Assembly (NCBI GenBank): GCA_032622095.1
Contig: CP136062.1
Location: 231,400,578-231,464,577, forward strand
From: Siphonodentalium dalli
Taxonomy: Eukaryota > Mollusca > Scaphopoda > Gadilida > Siphonodentaliidae
Length of the DNA: 64,000 bases
Direction: 5' to 3'
Shown: positions 32,391 through 43,308 of the stretch, piece by piece
Layout: each line of letters opens with the position of its first letter
Numbering within the stretch: position 1 is the stretch's first letter
Notes under the pieces: model-generated
What the model saw: only the letters and a program-made list of their open reading frames with translations
Told to the model about the DNA's origin: nothing
The model's database searches: none
Position numbers and translations under genes: made by a program

Positions 32391-34070
32391 CTCTAAATTG
32401 AGTTCTGATATTATTTTCTGGCACCATAGTTTGTATCCGTAACCTAAAACACCCAACTTTTTAACGAAATCTCGCATCTCGTTAACGACGATGGGATTAT
32501 ATTCCAAGTCAACACGTGACTGATTTATCCACGTTTGAAGGAGCTTGAGAATGGCGAAATGATTGGTCGGAATGTCACTGAACTGATTGCAGTAGTTGTA
32601 ATTATCCCGACTTGAGCTCGATTTGTGACGCGACATGATGGTGGAATTACTCTTGGAGTCACTGGGGGGAGTGTTACCCATCATCGAAGAATTCACAACA
32701 CTCAGAGTGGAAACAGGGACGAACGACATACTGTCCGCAGTGCTCGTCGGGGAGAGATTCCCCGGATATAAAAACGACGATCCGGAAACGGAAGGATAAT
32801 CGACACTTTGACTGGGACTTTGGCTCCCACTGGACGGATTTGGGGAGTTTGAGGGATCAAACTGAAACATAATCGACGAAGCTAGCGTGCCGATTTCCAG
32901 AGTTTGAGGTGCGGTTACCTCCCTTATCGGAACATGAATTTCGGTCACTGAACTTGGTTGGGTACTTTCGTCAGTGGCAACACTCTCGTCCGGATGAGCG
33001 TCCCAATCCGTCGTTAGAATCTTAACAACCATATCCTTCTCTTCGTCGTCCTGCACGTTTAAATGCGATTTTGATAGCTTTTTCGAGAATGACTTCAACG
33101 GTGAAAGTGACGTCATTGTGCCTGTTTGTGAAGACGGTGTTCGGGTAGATAAATTTTCCGGCACGGAACTAGATCTTGAGAACACCGGTGAAGAATCAGC
33201 AACACCAGTTTCCATAATGAATGTTGGCAAGTTGATTAACTCCCTTTGGAAAGCCTCGATGTCGATATCCGTCCTTGACCCGCCAAGTACCACAGAACTA
33301 ATAGCACTTGCCCTACTAGGTCCACACACACTATCTCGACGTGCTGACAAGTTTGCATGTGATTTTGATTTCTTTTTACTTGGCCAACGGAATAATCGTT
33401 TTGAACCGCTGTGATGTTTAACATCCGACGGGGAACAAGGCGGTGATCCATCGAACAACTCATCGCGATTTTGATCCGCTGGTGGCGATTTAGTTGTTAA
33501 CGCCGGTGACGTCAGAGCGTCGTTGGCGAACTTTAACGACTGTTTTGCACTTCCGTTTCTAGACAACAGTTTCAGTTCTCTGTCAGTCTCGGGTCGGTAT
33601 GCGCGTTGCAAAGGAGGCGTACAACCAGAATCAGATAAAGTCAACTGAAGATTTGGTTTTCGCCTTTTCAGAAGAGAATCGCGTTTAACGCTAGGTGCAT
33701 CGAGAGTAAAAAGGTTTCTCTTTTCTACAGAATCAGGGCTTTTATCATAGATCGCATCTGCATGTTTTATGTTCGGGTGCTTCGTCCGCGGATCACAGAG
33801 AGGTGCTTTCCTACGTATCATATTCCCAAACAGTTTATGCGCCAGTAGCCGGAGAATGATGATTGGATGAACAATGATTGGTAGAGACATAAACAGAATG
33901 TTCCGGAACAACAACCCACTCTGTCCACTCAGACACTCTAACGAACACGTCCTTGAAACGACGGGAGTGAACAATTCTCGTCGGCTGTCACACAGCGATT
34001 TTTGAGATGACGTCATGTGTGATTTTGGCGTGAATTGCTCTTGCTCCAGGTTGCATTCCTGTTCCGTCTC
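32391..34070 (-). CDS. RasGEF-like gene, exon B: REM (RasGEF_N) domain with large insertion
   Basis: A 1,680-nt internal exon (560 codons) on the minus strand. The acceptor is ttttcttttcttgtag and the donor gtgagt, and both ends are phase 0. It is open from the acceptor through 18 codons before the first ATG (34016), so that ATG need not be a start. Residues about 55-84 (FMSLPIIVHPIIILRLLAHK) fit the first half of a REM domain, pattern F...P..LL.LL...F. Residues about 504-545 (ILKLLQTWI, DLEYNP, NEMRDFVKKLG) fit the second half, pattern vL..W.....DF...P.L...l..F. Between them lie about 400 Ser/Thr/Pro-rich residues with two related basic motifs (KKKSKSHANL and KKLSKSHLNV) and RRDS-type phosphorylation-like sites. 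REM domains stabilise the catalytic CDC25 domain that exchanges GDP for GTP on Ras-like GTPases. RasGRF proteins are known to have a similar split. The exact subfamily is unresolved. Confidence 0.75.
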
Positions 34071-34504
34071 CTACAAGAAAAGAAAAACGGTTACATTATA
34101 TATTCTTTTGGCCAATTGTTTGACAATTATCGATTTTTTGGGGCAATGTTGGCCAAATATTGAAAAACCAAAATGATAGGATCGTTGAGAAAACCGAAAC
34201 GAAAAATCAAAAGAATAAATATTATTGCACACCCAATGGCTTATTTGTGAGAAATACAGCAAAATACAGAATAATTGAAACGTTCAATAAAAAAATGTGC
34301 ATTGTTCTTGAACAATACAAACCTATTACGTCAACAACGTCACTGGCGACGTCAACTTTAACAGAAAATGTCTTCGATAAAGTATGCGGTATAGTCTACA
34401 TTAAGCACATGTTTGTTCAATTAAATACAACAATATCGACCTAAATGTTAGTATGTTACAAGCTGCAATCTTCAGAGTGTGCAATAAACATAGAACAACA
34501 CAGT

Positions 34505-34630
34505 TATGTGAACATGTTAACGTTATTGCACTCGTTTGTCGTGCCGTGAGGTAAAACTCGAACCTCCGGTTCTCGTTTTACCATCGCGTTACAACAAACT
34601 CGTGCAATAACGTTAACCAGTTCACACACT
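34505..34630. repeat. Palindromic hairpin element
   Basis: Arm gttaacgttattgcactcgt pairs with the mirrored acgagtgcaataacgttaac-type arm at 34592-34630 (one mismatch in the core). The loop holds a second stem, ggtaaaactcgaacc with ggttctcgttttacc. Same design as 29421-29564 and 30817-30980. Confidence 0.9.
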
Positions 34631-35409
34631 TGTGTCGTTCTATCTATATATTTAAAATAAAACTAATAACAAAATCAAAGAAAGATAACACGAAGCACGT
34701 AAAAATAACAATTGACATAAATATGCACTGATTTGCTAACTGTTTCATAAAGCAGTACAGTACTGTCAACCGATTAAGACAGGGCACCGTAATAGCAACC
34801 ACACGCAAGGCCATAGGCCGTGCGTTGGCTGTCTGTGCATTATGGACATGTGAATTACACCATATGATTTTGTCATACACGTGGTATGGTATATTTGTAT
34901 ACATGGTGAGGAAAAATCAGAGAGAGGGTATGCATTTTTGCCAATGTGGCTGCCGGTTAGCAATTGTGTGGATATTGTTAAAGCGCAGAATTGGCAATGG
35001 ACCAACGAGATGAAAATGAAATTGGCCACTTCACAACTTCCGAAGAATTCCATGTTATTTAGACATAGGCTTATATGTTTCATTTGGACCAATTTTGTTG
35101 GTTATAGCTTAATAAAAACCAGAGAAAACGTCACGATACTTGCATCATTTGGCTTTGCGGTTCAGAGTTCAGACTTGTCATGGCTTTTCCGCCCGGTCAC
35201 TGTATGGTGTTACATATTATTGTTATCATTATGTCACCGATAAAATTAAGAACATTTGAGGCAGGACTAACAATTATGACTATCCATACGCCATATGTAA
35301 TCGCCGTGATGCAAGATTATAGTATGAAATGTGTGCTGAAAACAGCAAAGGCCAAGCTGGGTACCCCAAAACATCTATAAACACAGAGACGGACATCGCT
35401 TCAATGTGG

Positions 35410-36963
35410 TCCGTACCATTATATCCTCTGAGATAAGTTCCTCGACCGATGCAGCCTTAACCCTTTACCCAACAAAACGGCCAAAACCGGCCAAATAAAG
35501 CTTCAACAGCCTAAAATATCTTCGGTCTGTCTCAATAGAACCATACAAATATGGATATCATTGGAACCGGCTCCTTGGCCACATTGTGATAGTTACAGTT
35601 ATGCCCTGTGCCGATGCTTTCTCTTATATATGCGAGTCGACCATAGGTCGCCTCGCATATATAAGAGAATGCATTGGCCTTAACACTTTTTAACATTTGT
35701 TCTTACATTCTTTAACAATTTTATAATTTGTAATGTGTTAAGCCAATGCATTCTCTTATATATGCGAGGCGACCTATGGTCGACTCGCATATATAAGAGA
35801 ATGCATTGGCACAGGGCCCTTCTGTTGGGTAAAGGGTTAAGGTGGTCCTTACTTTTATGACGAGTCTCTCGGCCGATGCAGCCTTAATGTGGCCCTTACC
35901 TCAATAACCTCTGAGACGATTCTCTCGGCCGATGCAGCCTTAATGTGGCCCTTACCTCAATAACCTCTGAGACGAGTCTCTCGGCCGATGCAGCCTTAAG
36001 GTGGCCCTTACTTGTATAATCTCTGAGACGAGTCTCTCGACCGATGCAGCCTTAACGTGGCCCTTACCTCAATAACCTCTGAGACGAGTCTCTCGACCGA
36101 TGCAGCCTTAATGTGACCCTTACTTTTATAACCTCTGAGACGAGTCTCTCGAACTATGCAGCCTTAAGGTGGCCCTTACCTCAATAACCTCTGAGACGAG
36201 TCCTTCGACCGATGCAGCCTTAATGTGGCCCTTACTTTTATAACCTCTGAGACGAGTCCTTCGACCGATGCAGCCTTAAGGTGGCCCTTACCTCAATAAC
36301 CTCTGAGACGAGTCTCTCGGCCGATGCAGCCTTAATGTGGCCCTTACTTTTATAACCTCTGAGACGAGTCCTTCGACCGATGCAGCCTTAAGGTGGCCCT
36401 TACCTCAATAACCTCTGAGACGAGTCTCTCGACCGACGCAGCCTTAATGTGGCCCTTACTTTTATAACCTCTGAGACGAGTCCTTCAACCGACGCAGCCT
36501 TAGTGTGGCCCTTACTTTTATAACCTCTGAGACGAGTCCTTCGACCGATGCAGCCTTAATGCGGCCCTTACCTCAATAACCTCTGAGACGAGTCTCTCGT
36601 CCGATGCAGCATTAATGTGGCCCTTACCTCAATAACCTCTAAGACGAGTCTATCGGCCGATGCAGCCTTAATGTGGCCCTTACCTCAATAACCTCTGAGA
36701 CGAGTCTCTCGGCCGATGCAGCCTTAATGTGGCCCTTACCTCAATAACCTCTGAGGCGAGTCTCTCGGCCGATGCAGCCTTAAGGTGGCCCTTACCTCAA
36801 TAACCTCTGAGACGAGTCCTTCTACCGACGCAGCCTTAAGGTGGCCCTTACCTCAATAACCTCTGAGACGAGTCTCTCGGCCGATGCAGCCTTAATGTGG
36901 CCCTTACCTCAATAACCTCTGAGACGAGTCTCTCGACCGACGCAGCCTTAATGTGGCCCTTAC
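35410..36963 (-). repeat. 56-bp tandem array made of exon end plus splice donor
   Basis: About 21 intronic units with a 56-bp period, plus the matching end of exon A itself. On the minus strand each reads ttaaggctgcatcggtcgag, agactcgtctcagaggttat, tgag, then gtaagggccaca. The first 42 or so bases repeat the last coding bases of exon A (codons KAASVE.LVSEVIE), and gtaagg repeats its donor. Units come in two forms, ...ttattgag/gtaagg and ...ttataaaa/gtaagg. The most distal copy (35410-35456) is the most diverged and has gtacgg. A MITE-1 has landed in it. Confidence 0.95.
35461..35836 (+). mobile_element. MITE-1 inserted in the splice-donor array, 376 bp
   Basis: A textbook copy: TTAA at 35457-35460 and 35837-35840, ccctttacccaacaaaacgg at the left and ttctgttgggtaaaggg at the right, with two mirrored palindromes inside. 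The array unit gcagccttaa/ggtgg is restored if the element and one TTAA are removed, proving insertion after the array existed. Confidence 0.95.
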
Positions 36964-37118
36964 CTCAATAACCTCTGAGACGAGTCCTTCGACCGACGCA
37001 GCCTTAAGATGGTCCTTGTTATTCCAAATTGAGATCTTGCCCAGTGCCATCAGTTCGATAAAGCTATCCTCGGGCGAATGCACTTGTAGCATTGGATAGG
37101 TAGCTGTCTCTTGCATAG
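36964..37118 (-). CDS. RasGEF-like gene, exon A: start of REM domain
   Basis: A 155-nt exon on the minus strand. The acceptor is ctacgcatttcag and the donor gag/gtaagg. It enters one base into a codon and leaves in phase 0, matching exon B. Translation after the split codon: MQETATYPMLQVHSPEDSFI, then ELMALGKISIWNNKDHLKAA, then SVEGLVSEVIE. The final segment, LKAASVEGLVSEVIE, fits the opening of REM/RasGEF_N domains (typically kaaTle.LVe.L). The exon's 3' end has been amplified as the 56-bp array directly downstream, so the spliceosome meets about 22 potential donors. Use of any but the first would add multiples of 56 nt and break the frame unless three units were added. The preceding exon (phase 1 end) was not found. 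The subfamily is uncertain; the domain call is by pattern, not by search. Confidence 0.65.
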
Positions 37119-37479
37119 CTGAAATGCGTAGGGATATAGTACCAGGGTTCGCGCTGCCACTTGCCAACTTTGCCAATGGCAAATATAATTCACATTTGGC
37201 AAAAAAATATTTTCATTTGGCAATCGTTTTGGCAAGTCACTTTTTAATTGCTCAATAAAGTTGAAAATTATCTGTCAATCAATACCATTCATTTTAGGAA
37301 ACTATTACAATAGCATTATATTGGTGGTGTTTTATATTGTTTGGGAAAAGTTAACACCTCCAATAAGATGCAGTTAATTTGGTAACATTATTACCAATGG
37401 GTGGAGGGCCCTAACTATGATAACCAACAGTGTATTATAAATGGAGGTCACCGCGGCTGTGGGTAGTAAGTCTGGATTT
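37119..37479. other. Upstream intron sequence, nothing certain
   Basis: Several ttggca/tgccaa words between 37155 and 37235. No exon was identified upstream of exon A in this stretch. Confidence 0.4.
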
Positions 37480-37890
37480 ATTGTGTCTGACATTTGTAGA
37501 ATGAGGTCACCAGGGGGTGAATTTAGTTAGTGATGCTATCCCACACATCGGGTTGGCATGACCAAATTCACTCTCTGGTAACATCACTCTGATTTGATCT
37601 CAACTGCTATGGGAGTTCTAGGATCAGATTGAAGTTCCCCAGTTGAAGTTGACGATTTCATTCATTAGTCACCACGATTATGCCGTTTATCTTCTGCAAA
37701 TCAGAAACTGAACAGAAGGGGAAAAGTAACTAAAAATAATATTAATTTGAGAATATATATAGATACTACCCAGAAGATGAGTCCTAAGCAGAATGAGGTC
37801 ACCAGAGAGTGAATTTGGTGATTTTAGCCCACTCAATTCATCCTCTATGGGCCTCAATTTTCAAATGTTAGACACACTAAATCCAGGATT
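37480..37890. repeat. Dispersed repeat (gaatgaggtc family), two adjacent pieces
   Basis: Two segments starting gaatgaggtcaccag (37499 and 37793) are each followed by gtgaattt.gt. Related to 13015-13215 and 30165-30300; the stretch gattgaagttccccagttga also echoes 13050-13080 inverted. Confidence 0.6.
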
Positions 37891-38420
37891 AATGGGTAGC
37901 AGAAATCTCCACGCAGAGTTCAGTCCCCAGCGCAGGACTTACCGCTACCAGCCCTTATACATAATGTGAATAAATCGCACATGTATTTACTTGAGACTTT
38001 TTAAGGTTACAATTCATTCTGCATTATTCTGAGGAACTGAACTGTCCATACTCATTTGAAAATTGTCTAGAGATCAAGCCAGAATCAATTGTAACTTCAA
38101 TAAAAAACTGTTAGCTTTAATTAAGAAAATCCACATGCCTGCAGTTGTTATACATAGCGTATCGAGGGGACTGAACTCTGTATTGCAGCTTGGGGTAGCA
38201 GAAGACAATCAACGAACTATTAATTCGCGTGTGGTATTGGACCCGATAGCGTGAAAGGTTTCCGATGGAAATGTTAGATACGGGGATTAATTATTGACTA
38301 AATCATAATCAGACCTGAGTCCCTTGACGTATGACATTTTGAAATTAATTGTCTATGAGTTGTTTGTTCAGATTCGAATGTTTGAAGTCACATGTTCGTG
38401 GTGATATTTTTGAACTGGCC
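37891..38420. other. No gene seen
   Basis: A 63-residue plus-strand frame at 38063-38254 was considered but has no motif or splice support. Confidence 0.4.
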
Positions 38421-38566
38421 ATTTATATAAACTCCCCAGGTATACACCGCCATATCTGATCCGATGTTATTTATATAAACTCCCCAGGTATACACCGCCA
38501 TATCTGATCCGATGTAATTTATATAAACTCCCCAGGTATACACCGTCATATCTGATCCGATGTTAT
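38421..38566. repeat. 48-bp tandem repeat, three copies
   Basis: Copies beginning atttatataaactccccagg at 38421, 38469 and 38517, each continuing to tctgatccgatgt. Confidence 0.95.
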
Positions 38567-38866
38567 TTTTTGACTGGTCAATTTATATAATTTATCTAGC
38601 GTCACCACTACATGCATTGCGTTGATATTTTTAGACTTCATGGCCATTTATAATCCCCAGTGTCACGGTTACATCGGATGCTGTGACAAAGTCAGACGAC
38701 ACCACACGATTCTGCTTAATCGATAATAAATCCGATCAGTTAATAACGCGATGGATCTGCTAATAACTCACGACAAAAATAACTCACAAGTAAATTAGCG
38801 ACCCGAGAGACCTCGCGCGATGTCTATAAGCGACATGCAATTAATTTAGTACATACTGGTGTACAT
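38567..38866. other. No gene seen
   Basis: No repeat, RNA or coding signal was recognised. Confidence 0.4.
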
Positions 38867-40672
38867 CTGGCAGTGTCAAATGTGTGTGGCAGTGTCAAGT
38901 GTATGTGGCAGTGTCAAGTGTATGTGGCAGTGTCAAGTGTATGTGGCAGTGTCAAGTGTATGTGGCAGTCTCAAGTATATATGGCAGTGTTAAGTATGTG
39001 ACAGTGCCAAGTATATGTGGCAGTGTTAAGTATGTGACAGTGCCAAGTATATGTGGCAGTATCAAATGTATGTGGCAGTGTCAAGTGTATATGGGAGTGT
39101 TAAATGTATGTGGCAGTGTCAAGTGTGTGTGGCAGTGTCAGGTGTATATGGGAGTGTTAAATGTATGTGGCAGTGTCAAGTGTGTGTGGCAGTGTCAAAT
39201 GTGTGTGGCAGTGTCAAGTGTATGTGGCAGTGTCAAGTGTATGTGGCAGTCTCAAGTATATATGGCAGTGTTAACTATGTGACAGTGCCAAGTATATGTG
39301 GCAGTATCAAATGTATGTGGCAGTGTCAAGTGTATATGGGAGTGTTAAATGTATGTGGCAGTGTCAAGTGTGTGTGGCAGTGTCAAGTGTATGTAGCAGT
39401 GTCAAATATATGTGGCAGTGTGTGAGGCAGTGTCAAATATATGTGGCAGTGTCAAATGTATGTGGCAGTATCAAATGTATGTGGCAGTGGCAAGTGTATG
39501 TGGCAGTGTCAAGTGTGTGTGGCAGTATCAAGTGTATGTAGCAGTGTCAAATATATGTGGCAGTGTCAAGTGTGTGAGGCAGTGTCAATTGTATGTGGCA
39601 GTGTCAAATGTATGTAGCAGTGTCAAATATATGTGGCAGTATCAAGTGTATGCGGCAGTGTCAAATGTATGTGGCAGTGTCAAATGTGTGAGGCAGTGTC
39701 AAATGTATGTGGCAGTGTCATATGTATGTAGCAGTGTCAAATATATGTGGCAGTGTCAAGTGTATGCAGCAGTGTCAAATGTATGTGACAGTGTCAAGTG
39801 TATGTGGCAGTGTCAAATGTATGTGGCAGTGTCAAGTGTATGTGGCAATGTCAAGTTTATGTGGCAGTGTCAAATGTATGTGGTAGTGTCAAATGTATGT
39901 GGTAGTGTCAAATGTATGTGGCAGTGTCAAGTATATGTGACAGTGTCAAGTGTATGTGGCAGTGTCAAGTGTATGTGGCAGTGTCAAATATATGTGGCAG
40001 TGTCAAGTGTATGTGACAGTGTCAAGTGTATATGCCAGTGTCAAGTGTATGTGGCAGTGTCAAATGTATGTGGCAGTGTTTGTGGCAGTGTCACGTATAT
40101 GTAGCAGTGTCAAAAATATGTGGCAGTGTCAAGTGTATGTGGCAGTGTCAGGTATATGTGGCAGTGTCAAGTATATGACAGTATCAAGTGTATGTGGTAG
40201 TGTCAGGTATATCTGGCAGTGTCAAGTGTATGTAGCAATGTCAAGTATATGTGGTAGTGTCAAATATATGTGGCAGTGTCAAGTGTATGTGGCAGTGGCA
40301 AGTGTATGCGGTAGTGGCAAGTGTATGTGGCAGTGTCAAATGTATGTGGCAGTGTCAAGTGTATGTGGCAGTGTCAAGTGTATGTGGCAGTGTCAAGTGT
40401 ATGTGGCAGTGCCAAGTGTATGTGGCAGTGTCAAATGTATGTGGCAGTGTCAAGTGTATGTAGCAGTGTCAAGTGTATGTGGCAGTGTCAAGTGTATGTG
40501 GCAGTGTCAAGTGTATGTGGTATTGTCAAGTGTATGTCAAGTGTATGTGGCAGTGTTAAGTATACGTAGGCAGTGTCAAGTGTATGTGGCAGTGTCAAGT
40601 GTATGTGGCAGTGTCAAGTGTACGTGGCAGTGTCAAGTGTACGTGGCAGTGTCAATTATATGTGGTAGTGTC
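38867..40672. repeat. 19-bp tandem array, about 95 copies
   Basis: Unit gtgtatgtggcagtgtcaa with frequent single-base variants (gtatatgtggcagtgtcaa, aatgtatgtgg). Because 19 is not a multiple of 3, all three plus frames cycle through the same 19-residue peptide pattern, which explains the several long frames here. These are not genes. The right end runs into a MITE-1 3' fragment. Confidence 0.97.
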
Positions 40673-40676
40673 AACC

Positions 40677-40760
40677 AGCATATATAAGAGAATGCATTGG
40701 CACAGGGTAATCCCGACTTCCGTATGGCATTGGCACAGGGCCGTTCTGTTGGGAAAAGGG
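40677..40760 (+). mobile_element. MITE-1 right-end fragment adjoining the 19-bp array
   Basis: Contains tatataagagaatgcattgg followed by cacaggg, a partial internal duplication of cattggcacaggg, then ttctgttgggaaaaggg and TTAA at 40761-40764. The rest of the element is replaced by the 19-bp array. Confidence 0.85.
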
Positions 40761-40915
40761 TTAAATCTCGCCACGAAGCCGCTGTAATTATATGGCAATT
40801 GTTTACCGATAAGTTGACAAGTCGCTCATGCAATCTAGGTGATGATATTCTATTGTATTAGAATATTTTCACATAGACCATCTAGTTTACGAATGTCCAG
40901 TAGCTTGTCCATTAA

Positions 40916-41283
40916 CCCTTTACCCAACAAAACGGCCAAAAACGCCCAAATAAAGCTTCAACAGCCTAAAATATCTTCCAATGCATTCTCTTATATATGC
41001 GAGTCGACCATAGGTCGCCTCGCATATATAAGAGAATGCATTGGCCTAAAAAAATTCTTTTTTTAACACTTTTTACCATTTTTTTCTCACATTATTTAAC
41101 AATTTTATAATTTTTTCTTACATTTTTTAACAATTTTTTTAATATTTTTCTACATTCTTTGACAATTTTATCATTTTTAATATGTTAAGCCAATGCATTC
41201 TCTTATATATGCGAGGCGACCTATGGTCGACTCGCATATATAAGAGAATGCATTGGCACAGGGCCGTTCTGTTGGGTAAAGGG
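40916..41283 (+). mobile_element. MITE-1 copy, 368 bp
   Basis: TTAA at 40912-40915 and 41284-41287, complete terminal inverted repeats and both palindromes. An internal segment present in other copies (tctgtctcaat to the first palindrome) is deleted, and the AT-rich spacer is longer. Confidence 0.95.
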
Positions 41284-41394
41284 TTAACTGTGACTTATTT
41301 CATGATTGAGTTATTAAAGCATTCGTTCATTCATGGCCCACATTTATCAGAGCTTTCGGAATCATGCCGTCATATATATATATATAGTTAACTG

Positions 41395-41830
41395 GGGGAC
41401 TGTTTGTTCACTGAGACACCAGACGACACGACACGGAGATATATATGGGCAAACTCCAGGCAGAGTTATCTCCCATCGCTCCGAAGCGATAGCGTAGAGG
41501 GCGCTGTGTGGAGTTTGATATAGGGGCATCGTTAAGGCAGGTTTATTCCGCAGCACGAGTGAAGAGAAAAACAAACTTCAACATCCAATTAGGTGCTCAC
41601 TATTTACCAGCCATGTCGACACTCAACAACACAAATTACGCACCAAACTCCAGGCAGAGTTATCTCCCATCGCTCCGCTGAGATATCACTGCCATAAGGA
41701 CATTTAGTAAGGATTTCTTACGTGTTCTAATTCTTATGTTTTAGGATTAAAATTATCGATGCTTGGCTCAGTCTATATTGTTCTTATCAATACCGAAAGA
41801 ATCCATGGAGTTTGATTACGCAGACCAGAA
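41395..41830. repeat. Dispersed repeat, inverted relative of 10100-10260
   Basis: The phrase caggcagagttatctcccat occurs twice here (about 41458 and 41648). On the minus strand the 41645-41810 part matches 10100-10260, including tttcggtattgataagaaca and the ccttatggcagt region. Confidence 0.75.
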
Positions 41831-42250
41831 ATTGACATAATGTAAACGCCAATAAACGAAATTTAAATTCTCAACTACACATTTTACCGGGACTACAGCT
41901 CGAACTCGGGGTCGCACTACAACTTTTAATGTGTCCCAATAATTAATATTCTATAAATAGAACACCCAGCGCTATGGCAGCCCCCAGGCGAAACAAGAAT
42001 TTGTACATTAGTATACACGCGGCGCGTAATTACGCATTTAATACGAAAACACTTAAAGGAACCCAATGTTTTCGAAGTGGGTTCTATATCACGTCATGAA
42101 TCTCCACTCAGGATAATACCCATAGAGATAATATTCCAACAGTACAAAACCTCTGGATCAGTATCTTGCTTAATGGTGAAATTCTAAAATATATAATCCA
42201 TACAATCGAGTTCAATAGTCATATAGAGCTCCAAAATACAAAAAAACTTG
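41831..42250. other. No gene seen
   Basis: No repeat, RNA or coding signal was recognised. Confidence 0.4.
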
Positions 42251-42258
42251 CATTTTAA

Positions 42259-42400
42259 AGGTACTCAATCCGATCAGACGCTCCTAAATTACTATTTATT
42301 TGGCTTCGAGGGTAAAATATATTTGATTGGAGTCGAGGAACCTACCCATCAACGCTCAGAGTGATCAGATATCGATTTTTGAAGTTTGATACACATCATA
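42259..42400. mobile_element. One end of the TTAA foldback family
   Basis: TTAA then aggtactcaatccgatcaga and the ttggcttcgagggtaaaata region followed by gagtcgaggaacctacc, as at 5834 and 13365. The opposite end was not found. Confidence 0.65.
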
Positions 42401-42765
42401 TACATAAATCCTCCAGAACTGTGTCATTCTATTATTTTGTCAACTCGTGTATAAACTGTTCTTGTAATTATAAATCTGATGGAAAACAAACAATGTTTAA
42501 ACCAAATCCTTTGGACCTTTTGAAGCTTTGACAGGGAACCTTATAAAGTCGAAACAAGAAATTAAATTAATTGTGGAAATACACCCACTGCCAGTGACTG
42601 TCCTAAGCTGTATCGATAATATATTAGAGGGAAGACAGTATATCACATATGTAATGCATTTCCTAGAAATATAACGCGGGGAATATATTTCTTAGTTATT
42701 ACCTACCTGTTGCTAAATAATGTACTTCGCTGTATGTGAAGGCCCCCAACTCGAAATTTCACTAT
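42401..42765. other. No gene seen
   Basis: No repeat, RNA or coding signal was recognised. Confidence 0.4.
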
Positions 42766-42769
42766 TTAA

Positions 42770-43160
42770 CCCTTTACCCAACAAACCGGCCAAAACCGGG
42801 CAAATAAAGCTTCAACAGCCTAAAATATCTCCGGTCTGTCTCAATAGAACCATACAAATATGGATATCATTGGAACCGGCTCCTTGACCACATTGTGATA
42901 GTTACAGTAAGCCCTGTGCCAATGCATTCTCTTATATATGCGAGTCGACCATAGGTCGCCTCGCATATATAAGAGAATGCATTGGCCTAAAAAAAATCTT
43001 TTTTTAACACTTTTTACCATTTTTTCTTACATTCTTTAACAATTTTATAATTTTTAATGTGTTAAGCCAATGCATTCTCTTATATATGCGAGGCGACCTA
43101 TGGTCGACTCGCATATATAAGAGAATGCATTGGCACAGGGCCGTTCTGTTGGGTAAAGGG
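42770..43160 (+). mobile_element. MITE-1 copy, 391 bp
   Basis: TTAA at 42766-42769 and 43161-43164, complete ends ccctttacccaaca and tgttgggtaaaggg, and both palindromes intact. Very similar to the copies at 1956 and 25463. Confidence 0.95.
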
Positions 43161-43308
43161 TTAAGTGACTTCGTGAGCGATTTTGATTTGCGTCGCTTTT
43201 ATCCTGGGTAATTAATTCAATGTTTATTGCGATATCGGTTCACAAAAGCCACATAAAAACCATGCAATCTCGAACCAGAACCAACCCCCTAATGCTAAGT
43301 AGATTAAT

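Larger units (their letters stand above)
34071..36963 (-). other. Intron between exons A and B
   Basis: About 2.9 kb on the minus strand. It contains the palindrome at 34505-34630, about 800 bp (34640-35420) with nothing recognised, and the 56-bp splice-donor array with its MITE-1 insertion. Short frames on both strands around 34160-35380 are not protein-like. Confidence 0.65.

Noticed and set aside
37155-37235. Cluster of ttggca words as NFI binding sites
   Set aside because: Short, AT-rich intron sequence; such half-sites are expected by chance and have no regular spacing.
38884-40687. Overlapping 120-245-residue Cys/Val-rich frames as secreted repeat peptides
   Set aside because: The 19-bp period makes every plus frame cycle through the same residues. 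No signal peptide or splice support.
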